Source: Alphaproteobacteria bacterium
Lineage (GTDB): Bacteria; Pseudomonadota; Alphaproteobacteria; Micropepsales; Micropepsaceae
Assembly: GCA_020852655.1 (NCBI GenBank)
Contig: JADZAI010000106.1
Span: 62,001-126,000, forward strand
Length of the DNA: 64,000 nucleotides
Reading direction: 5' to 3'
The notes beneath the pieces are model-generated. The model did no database searches and was not told the origin of the DNA. It was given only the letters and a program-made list of their open reading frames with translations. Numbering within the stretch: position 1 is the stretch's first letter; each line of letters starts with the position of its first letter. Shown here piece after piece: positions 39,438 to 48,822 of the stretch. A program made the translations under genes and the position numbers.

Positions 39438-41306
39438 CTATCCGGCCAGCGTCTGCAACACGCCCGTCCCGTAGCGCCGCAGCTTCGCCTCGCCGACACC
39501 CGACACCCGGGCGAGATCGTCGGCCGTCCGCGGACGGATGACGGCGATCTCGATCAGCGTCCGGTCCTGGAAGATCACATAGGGCGGGACGCGTTGCGCC
39601 GCGGCGATGTCGCGGCGCCAGGCGCGCAGCCGGTCGAAGGCCTCGCGCGTCTCCGGCGGCAGGCTGTCGAGCGCCGCAGCAGCCTCGCGCGATGCGACCT
39701 TGGCGCGGCCGCCGCGGCGCGGATCACCGGACGCCGTCGTCGGGTCGAACGCCTCCGGCGCACGCCGCAGGTCGATCCGGCGCTGCTTGCGATAGACCGC
39801 GCGCACCGCCTCGGGATCGCCGAGCGCCAGCAGCGGCCGGCCGTCATTGGTGTCCTCCTCCAGCAGGCCTTCGAACATCAGGTGGTCGATGATCTCGCGC
39901 CAGCTTCGCGGGGCGATGTCGCGCCCGACGCCGAATGTCGTCAGTGCCGTCTCCCATGACTGCACGTCCTTCGTCCGGCCTGTGAGATGATCGATCACCC
40001 GGCCGCGTCCGAAGCGGCCGCCGAGCCGCTGCACCGCGGCCAGCGCCTTCTGCGCCGCCTCGGTGACGTCGACGCGCGCACCCGCTTCGCGGCAGACGTC
40101 GCAGGTGCCGCACGGATCGGCTGCCGTCTCCCCGAAATAGCGCCGCACCGACAGTGCGCGGCAGTTCGAGCCGTCCAGGAAGCCGTAGAGCTGGTGCACC
40201 TTGCGCACCTGCACCTGCTTGACCTCGTCCGGCATGTCGCGGCTACGTATGCGGCGCAGCGCCCAACTGGCGTCGGAGGCGCCGTAGAGCGTGATCCCTT
40301 CGGCCGGCTCGCCGTCCCGGCCGGCGCGGCCGACCTCCTGCCAATAGGCCTCGACGGAGGACGGCGGGTCGGCGTGGATCACGAAGCGCACGTCCGGCTT
40401 GTCGACACCCATGCCGAAGGCGATCGTCGCGACCATCACCGCGCCGTCCTCTGCGAGGAAACGCGTCAGTCGCTTGTCCCGTTCGGCTGCCTCCAGGCCG
40501 GCGTGATAGGACAGCGCCGGCGCCCCGGCAGCGCGCAGCGCTTCGGCGAGCTGGTCCGATCCGTCGCGGGAGCCGCAATAGACGATGCCCGACTGGCCCC
40601 GCCGCGCCCGGACCAGTTCGATCGCGCGGCGCTCTCCGGCCGCCCGTGTCCCACTCTCCTTGCGCTCCGCCGACAGGCGCAGATTGGGCCGCGCGAAACT
40701 GTCGACGAAGACCGCGGCGTCCGGGATGCCGAGGCTGGCCAGGATGTCGTCGCGCGTCCGCTGGTCCGCGGTCGCCGTGAGCGCGATCCGCGGCACGCCG
40801 GGGAACACCTCGCCCAGCCGTCCGAGCGTCCGGTAGTCGGGCCGGAAGTCATGTCCCCACTGGCTGACGCAATGCGCTTCGTCGATGGCGATCAGGCCCA
40901 GCCGCAGCCGTTGCAGCCGCTCGCGCACATGGCCCTGCGCCAGCCCCTCCGGCGAAACATAGAGCAGCCGCAGCCGGCCCTGCTCGGCCGAGCGCCAGAC
41001 GGCGTCACGCTCCGAGGCCGGCAGGCTGGAATCCAGCCGCGCCGCCTCGACGCCGAGCTGCCGCAGGCTTTCGACCTGATCGGCCATCAGCGCGATCAGC
41101 GGCGAGATCACGAGGCCGAGACCGGGACGCAGCATCGCGGGGATCTGATAGCAGACGCTCTTCCCGCCGCCGGTCGGCAGCACGGCGAGCACGTCCTGCC
41201 CGTCCATGATCGCCGCGATGATCGGAGCCTGGAGTCCGCGAAAGTCGCCATGGCCCCACACCTGCTGAAGAAGCTGGCGGGCGCTCGTTTCGGACTGCGG
41301 ACTCAT
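39438..41306 (-). CDS. recQ: ATP-dependent DNA helicase RecQ
   Basis: About 622 residues with the RecQ layout: motif 0/I VLPTGGGKSVCYQIPAM, DEAH box LIAIDEAHCVSQWGHDFRPD, TATADQRTRDDI, motif V/VI VATIAFGMGVDKPDVRFVIH and QEVGRAGRDG, the zinc-binding cysteines of the RQC domain (NCRALSVRRYF...CGTCDVC), a winged helix (GGRFGRGRVIDHLTG), and one HRDC domain (FDRLRAWRRDIAAAQRVPPY). It unwinds DNA in repair and recombination. The start is uncertain; ATGs at 41318 and 41348 are alternatives and none has a clear ribosome-binding site. Confidence 0.94.
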   Translation of the reverse strand: MSPQSETSARQLLQQVWGHGDFRGLQAPIIAAIMDGQDVLAVLPTGGGKSVCYQIPAMLRPGLGLVISPLIALMADQVESLRQLGVEAARLDSSLPASERDAVWRSAEQGRLRLLYVSPEGLAQGHVRERLQRLRLGLIAIDEAHCVSQWGHDFRPDYRTLGRLGEVFPGVPRIALTATADQRTRDDILASLGIPDAAVFVDSFARPNLRLSAERKESGTRAAGERRAIELVRARRGQSGIVYCGSRDGSDQLAEALRAAGAPALSYHAGLEAAERDKRLTRFLAEDGAVMVATIAFGMGVDKPDVRFVIHADPPSSVEAYWQEVGRAGRDGEPAEGITLYGASDASWALRRIRSRDMPDEVKQVQVRKVHQLYGFLDGSNCRALSVRRYFGETAADPCGTCDVCREAGARVDVTEAAQKALAAVQRLGGRFGRGRVIDHLTGRTKDVQSWETALTTFGVGRDIAPRSWREIIDHLMFEGLLEEDTNDGRPLLALGDPEAVRAVYRKQRRIDLRRAPEAFDPTTASGDPRRGGRAKVASREAAAALDSLPPETREAFDRLRAWRRDIAAAQRVPPYVIFQDRTLIEIAVIRPRTADDLARVSGVGEAKLRRYGTGVLQTLAG

Positions 41307-41355
41307 GACGCGACGCATGCCCAAACGGGCGAGTCGTGTCCACCGCACAAACGAA

Positions 41356-41381
41356 AAGGCCCGGACTCTCGCCCGGGCCTT
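41356..41381 (-). terminator. Rho-independent terminator of glnA
   Basis: On the minus strand AAGGCCCGG pairs with CCGGGCCTT around an eight-base loop, and the transcript runs into TTTTCGTTTG. It starts 22 bases after the glnA stop, where a terminator is expected. Confidence 0.88.
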
Positions 41382-41402
41382 CGCAAACGATCTGAGCGGA
41401 GC

Positions 41403-42812
41403 TCAGACCGAGTAATACATCTGGAACTCGATCGGATGCGGGGTGTGCTCGAAGGCGTAGACTTCCTGCATCTTCAACTCGATCCACGCGTCGATGAAGT
41501 CATCCGAGAAGACGCCGCCCTTCTTGAGGAAGGCGCGGTTCCTGTCGAGGCTCTCCAGGGCTTCGCGCAGCGAGCCGCAGACCTGCGGGAAGTTCTTCGC
41601 TTCCTCGGCCGGCAGGTCGTAGAGGTCCTTGTCGGCGGGACCGCCCGGATCGATCTTGTTCTCGATGCCGTCAAGGCCGGCCATCAGCAGCGCGGCGTAG
41701 GCGAGATAGGGGTTCGCACCCGGATCGGGGAAGCGCACTTCGATGCGCTTGCCCTTCGGCGACGACGAGAACGGGATACGCACCGAAGCCGAACGGTTGC
41801 GCGCCGAATAGGCGAGCATGACCGGCGCTTCGAAGCCCGGGATCAGGCGCTTGTACGAGTTGGTCAGCGGGTTCGTGAAGGCGTTGAGGGCCTTCGCGTT
41901 CTTGATGATGCCGCCGATATAGTGGAGGCAGGTCTCCGACAGGTCGGCATAGCCCGAGCCCGCGAAGGTCGGCTTGCCGTCCTTCCAGATCGACTGGTGG
42001 ACATGCATGCCCGAACCGTTGTCGCCCTTGATCGGCTTCGGCATGAAGGTCGCCGACTTGCCGTATGCCGCCGCCACCTGGTGGACGACATATTTGTAGA
42101 TCTGCATGTAGTCGCCGCACTTCACGAGCGTGTTGAACTTGAAGCCCAACTCGTGCTGCGACGGCGCCACTTCGTGGTGGTGCTTCTCGGGCTCGATGCC
42201 CATCTCGCCCATGACGGCGAGCATCTCGGAGCGGATGTCCTGTCCCGAGTCGATCGGCGGCACCGGGAAGTAGCCGCCCTTGACGCCCGGACGATGGCCG
42301 AGATTGCCGGTCTCGTACTCGGTGCCCGAATTGTAGGGGCCTTCCGCGGAATCAAGGAAGTAGTAGCCCTTGTTCATCCCCTGTTCGAAGCGCACGTCGT
42401 CGAAGATGAAGAATTCGGCCTCCGGGCCGAAATAGGCCGTGTCGCCGACGCCCAGCGACTGCATGTAGGTTTCCGCCGCCTTCGCGATCGAACGCGGGCA
42501 CCGGCCGTAGCGCTCGCCCGTCGTGGGCTCGCAGACATCGGCGGTCAGCGCGAGGGTGGTCTGCGCGAAAAACGGATCCATCACCGCGGTGTCGAGGTCC
42601 GGCTTCAGCAGCATGTCGGACTCGTTGATCGCCTTCCAGCCGGCGATCGACGAACCGTCGAACATCGTGCCTTCGGTCAGGAAGTCGTCGTCGACGAGCG
42701 AAAGGTCGAACGTGACGTGCTGCATCTTGCCGCGCGGATCGGTGAAGCGCAGGTCAACGAACTTGACCTCCTTGTCCTTGATCAGCTTTTGGATCTTATC
42801 GGGTGTGCTCAT
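41403..42812 (-). CDS. glnA: Glutamine synthetase type I
   Basis: A 469-residue GSI that joins ammonia to glutamate with ATP. It shows [28 protein letters not shown]/metal motifs [54 protein letters not shown], and the adenylylation tyrosine in [11 protein letters not shown] near residue 397, so control by GlnE is likely. It forms dodecamers in the cytosol. It lies 60 bases after glnB under the same sigma-54-type promoter and ends at a strong terminator. Confidence 0.98.
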   Translation of the reverse strand: MSTPDKIQKLIKDKEVKFVDLRFTDPRGKMQHVTFDLSLVDDDFLTEGTMFDGSSIAGWKAINESDMLLKPDLDTAVMDPFFAQTTLALTADVCEPTTGERYGRCPRSIAKAAETYMQSLGVGDTAYFGPEAEFFIFDDVRFEQGMNKGYYFLDSAEGPYNSGTEYETGNLGHRPGVKGGYFPVPPIDSGQDIRSEMLAVMGEMGIEPEKHHHEVAPSQHELGFKFNTLVKCGDYMQIYKYVVHQVAAAYGKSATFMPKPIKGDNGSGMHVHQSIWKDGKPTFAGSGYADLSETCLHYIGGIIKNAKALNAFTNPLTNSYKRLIPGFEAPVMLAYSARNRSASVRIPFSSSPKGKRIEVRFPDPGANPYLAYAALLMAGLDGIENKIDPGGPADKDLYDLPAEEAKNFPQVCGSLREALESLDRNRAFLKKGGVFSDDFIDAWIELKMQEVYAFEHTPHPIEFQMYYSV

Positions 42813-42872
42813 GTGTCCCCTGCTCTCCTGAAGTCCTTCGTTCGTGTCCCGCGGGACCGTTGCTTGATAGTG

Positions 42873-43346
<474 letters not shown>

Positions 43347-43382
43347 TCATGAGCCGCAGGCCCCCAGCAATAGCCATTTGAC

Positions 43383-43397
43383 GCCTATATTTTAGGC
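43383..43397. promoter_or_regulatory. Small palindrome in glnB-aminotransferase divergent region
   Basis: GCCTA-TATTT-TAGGC is a perfect 5-bp inverted repeat in an AT-rich patch directly after a TTGACG -35-like hexamer (43378-43383), about 23 bases before the aminotransferase start. It may be an operator or part of a promoter; the evidence is weak. Confidence 0.3.
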
Positions 43398-43420
43398 ATT
43401 TGCACAAGGATTCAGCTTCG

Positions 43421-44599
43421 ATGGGTTCGACGACGCTGCCCCAGCCCAATCCGGTCTTCGGCGGGCTGGGGACCACGATCTTCACCGTGATGTCCGCCCT
43501 CGCGCTGGAGCACAAGGCGGTCAATCTCGGCCAGGGCTTTCCCGATGAGGACGGCCCGCTTTCGATCCGCGAGGCGGCCGCCCGGGCGCTCATCGACGGC
43601 CCCAACCAATATGCGCCGATGCCCGGCATGCCTGTCCTGCGCCAGGCGCTCGCCCGGCATGCGAAGCGGCACTACGACCTCGATCTCGACTGGGAGCGCG
43701 AGATCTGCGTCACCTCGGGCGCGACCGAGGCGATTGCCGACTGCCTCATGGCCCTGCTGGGCCCGGGTGACGAAGCGATCCTCATCGACCCCGCCTACGA
43801 CTCCTATCGCCCCATCGTCGAAGCGGTGGGCGCGAAGACGGTTGGCGTGAAGCTCGACGAGAAGGCCTGGGGCCTGCCGCTCGACGCGATCGCCGCCGCC
43901 GTCACTAGCCGGACCAAGCTGGTGATGATCAACTCGCCCCACAATCCGTCCGGCCGCGTCTTCAGCCGGGGCGAACTCGAGGGCCTGGCGGAGATCCTCC
44001 GAACCAGAAACCTGCTGCTGGTGTGCGACGAGGTCTACGAGCATCTGACCTTCGACGGCGTGGCGCACATCCCGCTCATCACCCTGCCCGGGATGCGCGA
44101 GCGCACCGTGCGCATCGGCAGCGCGGGCAAGATCTTCTCGATCACCGGCTGGAAAGTCGGCTGGATCACCGGACCTGCCGCGCTGATCGGCACCATCATG
44201 AAGGCCCACCAGTTCGTCACCTTCACGACCTCGCCCGCCCTCCAGATCGGCGTGGCGCATGGCCTCGACCACGAACAGGACTGGTATCTCGCGCTGCCAA
44301 AAGAGCTTCAGAAGCGCCGCGACATCCTCATCGGCGGACTGCAAGCCGCCGGCTTCCGCACGATGCCCTGCGAAGGGACCTATTTCGTCACCGCCGACTT
44401 CGCGCCGCTCGGCATCAACGAAGGCGACGTCGCCTTCGCAAAGCGCCTCACCGCCGCGCAAGGCGTCACCTCGATCCCGCTCTCGGTCTTCTACGGCGCC
44501 GACGCGCCGCAGCATTATATCCGCTTCGCCTTCTGCAAGGCGCAGGCAACGGTGGAGGAAGCGCTACGGCGCCTCAAGGCTCAGCGGATCGGCTCGTAG
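43421..44599 (+). CDS. PLP-dependent aminotransferase (kynurenine/methionine type)
   Basis: A 392-residue fold-type I aminotransferase: VNLGQGFPDEDGP (substrate loop of the kynurenine aminotransferase group), ICVTSGATEAIADC, MINSPHNPSGRVF, VCDEVYEHLTFDG, and the PLP lysine in RIGSAGKIFSITGWKVGW. The wording fits KAT/YbdL-like enzymes acting on methionine, glutamine or kynurenine. The ATG at 43421 with AGGA upstream is preferred to a TTG at 43400. It diverges from glnB. Confidence 0.9.
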   Translation: MGSTTLPQPNPVFGGLGTTIFTVMSALALEHKAVNLGQGFPDEDGPLSIREAAARALIDGPNQYAPMPGMPVLRQALARHAKRHYDLDLDWEREICVTSGATEAIADCLMALLGPGDEAILIDPAYDSYRPIVEAVGAKTVGVKLDEKAWGLPLDAIAAAVTSRTKLVMINSPHNPSGRVFSRGELEGLAEILRTRNLLLVCDEVYEHLTFDGVAHIPLITLPGMRERTVRIGSAGKIFSITGWKVGWITGPAALIGTIMKAHQFVTFTTSPALQIGVAHGLDHEQDWYLALPKELQKRRDILIGGLQAAGFRTMPCEGTYFVTADFAPLGINEGDVAFAKRLTAAQGVTSIPLSVFYGADAPQHYIRFAFCKAQATVEEALRRLKAQRIGS

Positions 44600-44615
44600 C
44601 CAACCGCTTCGCCCG

Positions 44616-45395
44616 TCACTTCTTGAGCGTCAGCCACACCGGTGCATGGTCGCTGCCATGCGCGTGGGCGCGGACCTCGCGATCGACGCCCGCTTTCTTC
44701 AGCCGCGGCTTCAACTGCGGACTTGTCAGGATGTGGTCGATGCGCAGGCCCGCGTCGCGCTCATAGCGTTCGCGCCAATAGGTCCAGAACGTATAGCTCG
44801 GCGTCTTCGGTCCCACCGTCGCCAGCGTATCGGTCCACCCCTGCTCCAGCAGCCGGCGATAGCTCGCGCGCGGCTCGGGCTGGACCAGCGCGTCCTTCGC
44901 CCAGGACTTCGGCGAATAAATGTCCCGCACATCGTCGCTCGGCACGACATTGTAGTCACCCGCCAGCACGACCGGCACATCGGCCTTGAGCAGGTCGCGC
45001 GCATGCTTCAGCAGCCGCGCGAACCAGCGCTGCTTATAGTCGAAGGCCGGCCCGGGCCGCGGATTGCCGTTCGGCAGATAGAGGCTCGCGACGACGACAC
45101 CTTTCACCGCCGCCTCGATGTAGCGCGACTGCGTATCCGCCGGCTCGCCCGGCAGGCGCCGGCGGATGAGGTGCGGCTCGCCGCCCCGCGCCAGGATCGC
45201 GACGCCGTTATAGGCCTTGTCGCACTGCCAGACCGCGCCGTAGCCGGCCTTCTCCAGCGTGATCGCCGGGAAGCGGAGCTCCGGCACCTTCAGCTCCTGG
45301 AGGCACACGACGTCGGGCCGCGTGTCCTTCAGCCATGCGACGAGCTGCTCCAGCCGCGCATTGATGCCGTTGATGTTGTAGGTCGCGATCTTCAT
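44616..45395 (-). CDS. xth: Exodeoxyribonuclease III, second copy
   Basis: A 259-residue paralogue of the enzyme at 25353: MKIATYNINGINARLEQLV, VVCLQELKVPELRFP, YNGVAILARGGEP, VVLAGDYNVVPSDDVRDI, GLRIDHILTSPQL and HGSDHAPVWL. All catalytic residues (Glu, Asp/Asn, His) are kept. Length is identical but the sequence has diverged a good deal, so this is an old duplication rather than a recent one. It converges with the aminotransferase gene, 16 bases apart. Confidence 0.92.
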   Translation of the reverse strand: MKIATYNINGINARLEQLVAWLKDTRPDVVCLQELKVPELRFPAITLEKAGYGAVWQCDKAYNGVAILARGGEPHLIRRRLPGEPADTQSRYIEAAVKGVVVASLYLPNGNPRPGPAFDYKQRWFARLLKHARDLLKADVPVVLAGDYNVVPSDDVRDIYSPKSWAKDALVQPEPRASYRRLLEQGWTDTLATVGPKTPSYTFWTYWRERYERDAGLRIDHILTSPQLKPRLKKAGVDREVRAHAHGSDHAPVWLTLKK

Positions 45396-45442
45396 GGCGC
45401 GGGAACGTATGGCGCGCGGCGGCGTTTCCCCGCGCGAACGCC

Positions 45443-45541
45443 ATGACCTTCCTCATGCCATTTGCCGACTGGGCGCTCGCGCTGGGCTGGAGCGCCGTCT
45501 TCGTCCTTTGGCTGGCGCGGCGGCAAGGCCCGCAGCTTTAG
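45443..45541 (+). CDS. Possible 32-residue single-helix membrane protein
   Basis: A plus-strand ORF in the gap between the second xth gene and the helicase gene reads MTFLMPFADWALALGWSAVF followed by VLWLARRQGPQL. It is one hydrophobic helix followed by a basic end, an arrangement seen in real bacterial small proteins. No good ribosome-binding site is visible, and its stop overlaps the convergent helicase stop by three bases. Confidence 0.3.
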   Translation: MTFLMPFADWALALGWSAVFVLWLARRQGPQL

Positions 45542-47166
45542 GCGGCTTCGGCCGCGCCCGCCGGTTCGACGGGCTTCTCGGCGCGCGCCGGCTTCTCCCA
45601 GATGCGCGGCACGGCCACCGTCAGGAAGGCCGGCAGATGGTCGCCGAAGCCGACGACCGACGGCCCCAGATCGTCCTTGCCATAGCGATCCCGCCGGTCG
45701 CGCCGCTTCTCCTCGCGAGAAGCCGGCTTGACGGGCCGCTCGGGCTGCGGTTTCGGCGCAGCGCGTTCGGACTGCGGCTTCGCTGCGGCGCGCTCGCGGC
45801 GCGATTCTTCCTTGCGCGGACGCTCCTCGCGCGCGCTCTCCTGCCGCTTGGCGACGGCCGACTTCTCCGCCGGCGCGGCATTCTCGTCGGGCCGGAAGGC
45901 TTCCATCGAGACGCCCTCGTCGAGCGAACGCGGCGGCGGCGCATGGTCGAACTTGCGGCCGCGATCGCGCAGGCGGCGGGCACGCTCGTGGCGATCCCGG
46001 CGGCCTTCGCCCTCGCCTTCGCGGGGCGGACGGCGCGCCTCTTCCAGGCCCTCCATCGCGAAGCGCTCGATCGGCTTGCCGGTCAGCTTCTCGATGGCAT
46101 CGACGAATTTCTGGTCAGCCGGCGTCGCCAGCGTGATCGAGATGCCGCTGCGTCCGGCGCGGCCGGTGCGGCCGATGCGGTGGACATAGTCGTCGGAGTG
46201 GATCGGAACGTCGAAATTGAAGACGTGGCTCACGCTCGGCACGTCGAGGCCGCGCGCCGCGACGTCGCTCGCGACGAGTATCTGAAGGTCGCCCGAGCGG
46301 AAGCGGTCCAGCGTCGCGGTGCGCAGCGACTGGTCGAGGTCGCCGTGGATCGGCGCCGCGTTGAAGCCGTGCTTCTGGAGCGACTTGCCGACGATGTCGA
46401 CGTCGCGCTTGCGGTTGCAGAAGACGATAGCGTTCTGGACATTGCCTTCGCGGATCAGGCGGCGCAGCGCCTCGCGCTTGTCCTGCGCGTCGATCACCGT
46501 CAGCTTCTGCTCGATGGTCGAGGCGGTCGTCGCCGGGCGCGCCACTTCGATGCGCACCGGGTTGTGCAGGAACTGGTCGGCGAGCCGCGTCACTTCCGGC
46601 GGCATGGTCGCCGAGAAGAACAGCGTCTGGCGGGTGAACGGCAGCAGCTTGCAGATACGCTCGATGTCCGGGATGAAGCCCATGTCGAGCATGCGGTCGG
46701 CTTCGTCGATCACCAGGATCTGCACCTGGCTCAGCATCAGCTTCGACCGCTCGAACTGGTCGAGCAGGCGGCCGGGCGTCGCGATCAGCACATCGACGCC
46801 GCGGTCCAGCTTCTTGTCCTGGTCGCCGAAGGCCACGCCGCCGATGATCAGCGCCTGGTTCAGCTTGTGGTACTTGCCGTATTTCTCGAAGCTCTCGCTG
46901 ACCTGCGCGGCGAGTTCGCGCGTCGGCTCCAGGATCAGCGAACGCGGCATGCGCGCCTTCGCCCGGCCCTGCGCCAGGATGTCGATCATCGGCAGCGTGA
47001 AGCCGGCCGTCTTGCCCGTGCCCGTCTGGGCGAGGCCCAGGACGTCGCGGCCGCGCAGCACCTGCGGGATGGCTTGCGCCTGGATGGGGGTGGGGATGGT
47101 GTAACCAGTATCAGCGACAGCCTTCAGCACATCCGTGCCGAGGCCCAACTCTTCAAACGTCGTCAT
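45538..47166 (-). CDS. rhlE: DEAD-box RNA helicase, RhlE type with long charged tail
   Basis: A 542-residue helicase starting MTTFEELGLGTDVLKAVADTG. Motifs: Q motif and IPTPIQAQAIP, Walker A AQTGTGKTAGF, EPTRELAAQV, TPGRLLDQF, VIDEADRMLDMGF, SATMP, and HRIGRTGRAGRSG. After the two RecA domains (to about 375) there is a 165-residue Arg/Glu/Lys-rich disordered tail that probably binds RNA. It remodels rRNA or mRNA in ribosome assembly and decay. Its 5' region of over 150 bases before the ATG may be a regulated leader, as in cold-induced helicase genes. Confidence 0.92.
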   Translation of the reverse strand: MTTFEELGLGTDVLKAVADTGYTIPTPIQAQAIPQVLRGRDVLGLAQTGTGKTAGFTLPMIDILAQGRAKARMPRSLILEPTRELAAQVSESFEKYGKYHKLNQALIIGGVAFGDQDKKLDRGVDVLIATPGRLLDQFERSKLMLSQVQILVIDEADRMLDMGFIPDIERICKLLPFTRQTLFFSATMPPEVTRLADQFLHNPVRIEVARPATTASTIEQKLTVIDAQDKREALRRLIREGNVQNAIVFCNRKRDVDIVGKSLQKHGFNAAPIHGDLDQSLRTATLDRFRSGDLQILVASDVAARGLDVPSVSHVFNFDVPIHSDDYVHRIGRTGRAGRSGISITLATPADQKFVDAIEKLTGKPIERFAMEGLEEARRPPREGEGEGRRDRHERARRLRDRGRKFDHAPPPRSLDEGVSMEAFRPDENAAPAEKSAVAKRQESAREERPRKEESRRERAAAKPQSERAAPKPQPERPVKPASREEKRRDRRDRYGKDDLGPSVVGFGDHLPAFLTVAVPRIWEKPARAEKPVEPAGAAEAA

Positions 47167-47421
47167 CGACTCTCTTTTGCGGATCGGCGTGAATTTTCCG
47201 AGCCGACGATGCCGATCCGGGCGTCCGCCAACTCCCTCGTAAGCGCTTGAATTCGCTTGGGTCTGGCCGGGAACGCGAGGACACGCTCGACCGGCGATCA
47301 CGCCCGGCAGCCTCCGCCGCCTGCGACTCGCACGTCACGTTGCGCTGCAATATGGGAACATAAGCCCACCTGTCAAGAGTGATCCGCAGGTTTGCCCAAA
47401 TCCCCATGCCCGGCGCTCGGA

Positions 47422-47435
47422 CGGAACCGGTTCCG
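47422..47435. terminator. Palindromic hairpin after secreted-protein gene
   Basis: CGGAACCGGTTCCG is a perfect 14-base palindrome, flanked by GGCGC on the left and GGCGCC on the right, 15 bases after the stop of the gene ending at 47450. No T-run follows, so a terminator role is uncertain. Confidence 0.35.
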
Positions 47436-47449
47436 GGCGCCTCCGGATT

Positions 47450-48598
47450 CTAGAGGGCGCAGGTGATCGAGGCGAAGGCGCGACACGTCCCGCGCTCGCA
47501 GCGCTGCCCGCCCGGCACCACCGCATCCGGCACGTAGCGCCCGACGGCATAGGTCGTGGCGCGCCGGTACCCGCCGACATCCGCGCAATACCGGTCGGCC
47601 GAGGCCTGGAGGCAGGTCGCATCGCGCTTCCCGCGGGCGCAGATGGCGACCGGCGTCCCGTCGAGCCAGCGCGGCGCATCTATCCGCGTCGACCACTCCA
47701 GCGCCCGCAGCGTCTCCAGCGCCGTCGCCCGCATCGAGGCGTAGATGCGCGAATGCGGCCGGATCGAGTCGATGCGTCCGGTGCAGGAAAGGCCGATCGT
47801 CGCGACGCGCCCGTTGTCCTCGGTGCCGAAGATCGCCCGCGCCGCGAGCCCGTCATGCGGGTTCGCGTCCGATGCGCCGCATTCGATCCGCTGCACGCTC
47901 AGCGGCGGCGCTGCCGACGCCCGCCTGCGCTTGGCTTTGCCCTTCCGGGGCGCCTCTTCCCTCGCCCAGGGTCCGATCGGCGCCAGCGTTCGCCCGAGGC
48001 CGTCGCCGCAGATGAGCTGCACAGCCGCCAGGCGCGAGACCCTGCCCTCCGACCGCGCGCCGGTGCGCAGCCCTACGACCACATGATCCGCCGGGCACAC
48101 GAGATCGTCGCGGGCCGGCGCATCGCGCAGCTCGACCCGCGTCACCGGGGACGGCGCGGCTTCGCCGTCAGCCCTGACCTGTTCCTGCACCGGCCGCTTG
48201 ATCTCGATGATCAGCGCCCGGCTCGTCCGCTCGCGCGTGACGCCGGACGAGCTGGCGCGCAGCACCGTACCCTCGCCGCGCACGACCCGCGTCACCGTCT
48301 CCATCTTCGGCGGCGGAGCCGGTGCCGGTTCGGCGAGCAGCCCGGCGGTACCCAGCCAATGCGCACCGCTGTCGTCCAGCTTCACCCGCGCACAGATGGC
48401 CCGCACCCCGGCGATGCGCCCGTCGTCATGCAGCCGGATGCCGACCAGCCGCTCGGCGTCGGGGCATTTCATCAGCCAGACGGGATCGAGCTGCCGGCCG
48501 CCCGGGCCGGCGTCGATCTGCACCGCCTCGCTGGTCACGGCGCGCGCAGGACCGGCCACGAGCGTCAACAGCGCCACGACGGCGAAAAGGATGCGCAT
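47450..48598 (-). CDS. Secreted hypothetical protein with three related Cys-containing repeats
   Basis: A 382-residue protein with a clear signal peptide (MRILFAVVALLTLVAGPARA). The mature part has three segments built on the same plan, a Cys-start, a GxR/T turn and a final hydrophobic-x-Cys: CPDAERLVGIRLHDDGRIAG then VRAICARV (45-72), CPADHVVVGLRTGARSEGRV then AVQLICGD, and a weaker one ending GRVATIGLSCTG. A C-terminal Cys-rich part follows (CLQASADRYCADVG, CERGTCRAFASITCAL). This resembles GIxxRxGxxVDxhxxxC repeats of secreted bacterial proteins. Function unknown; periplasmic or extracellular with disulfides. Confidence 0.7.
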   Translation of the reverse strand: MRILFAVVALLTLVAGPARAVTSEAVQIDAGPGGRQLDPVWLMKCPDAERLVGIRLHDDGRIAGVRAICARVKLDDSGAHWLGTAGLLAEPAPAPPPKMETVTRVVRGEGTVLRASSSGVTRERTSRALIIEIKRPVQEQVRADGEAAPSPVTRVELRDAPARDDLVCPADHVVVGLRTGARSEGRVSRLAAVQLICGDGLGRTLAPIGPWAREEAPRKGKAKRRRASAAPPLSVQRIECGASDANPHDGLAARAIFGTEDNGRVATIGLSCTGRIDSIRPHSRIYASMRATALETLRALEWSTRIDAPRWLDGTPVAICARGKRDATCLQASADRYCADVGGYRRATTYAVGRYVPDAVVPGGQRCERGTCRAFASITCAL

Positions 48599-48822
48599 GA
48601 TTTTGGATGATAACGATTTGTGCGACCTTGTGCGGCGCCGCTACCGCCGGCGCGACGCTATGTCTCTGTTAACCTTAAGACAAGCGGGCGGGCCGAGGCG
48701 AGTTTATCGCAGCCAGCCATTCTCCCACGCCGGGCAGGCGGCCCCGATCGTCTGGGCGCGTCCGGAGTTTATGCCTGCGCGCTCAACGGCTGACGCGCGC
48801 ATTGGCTCGGGAGACGGACGAT

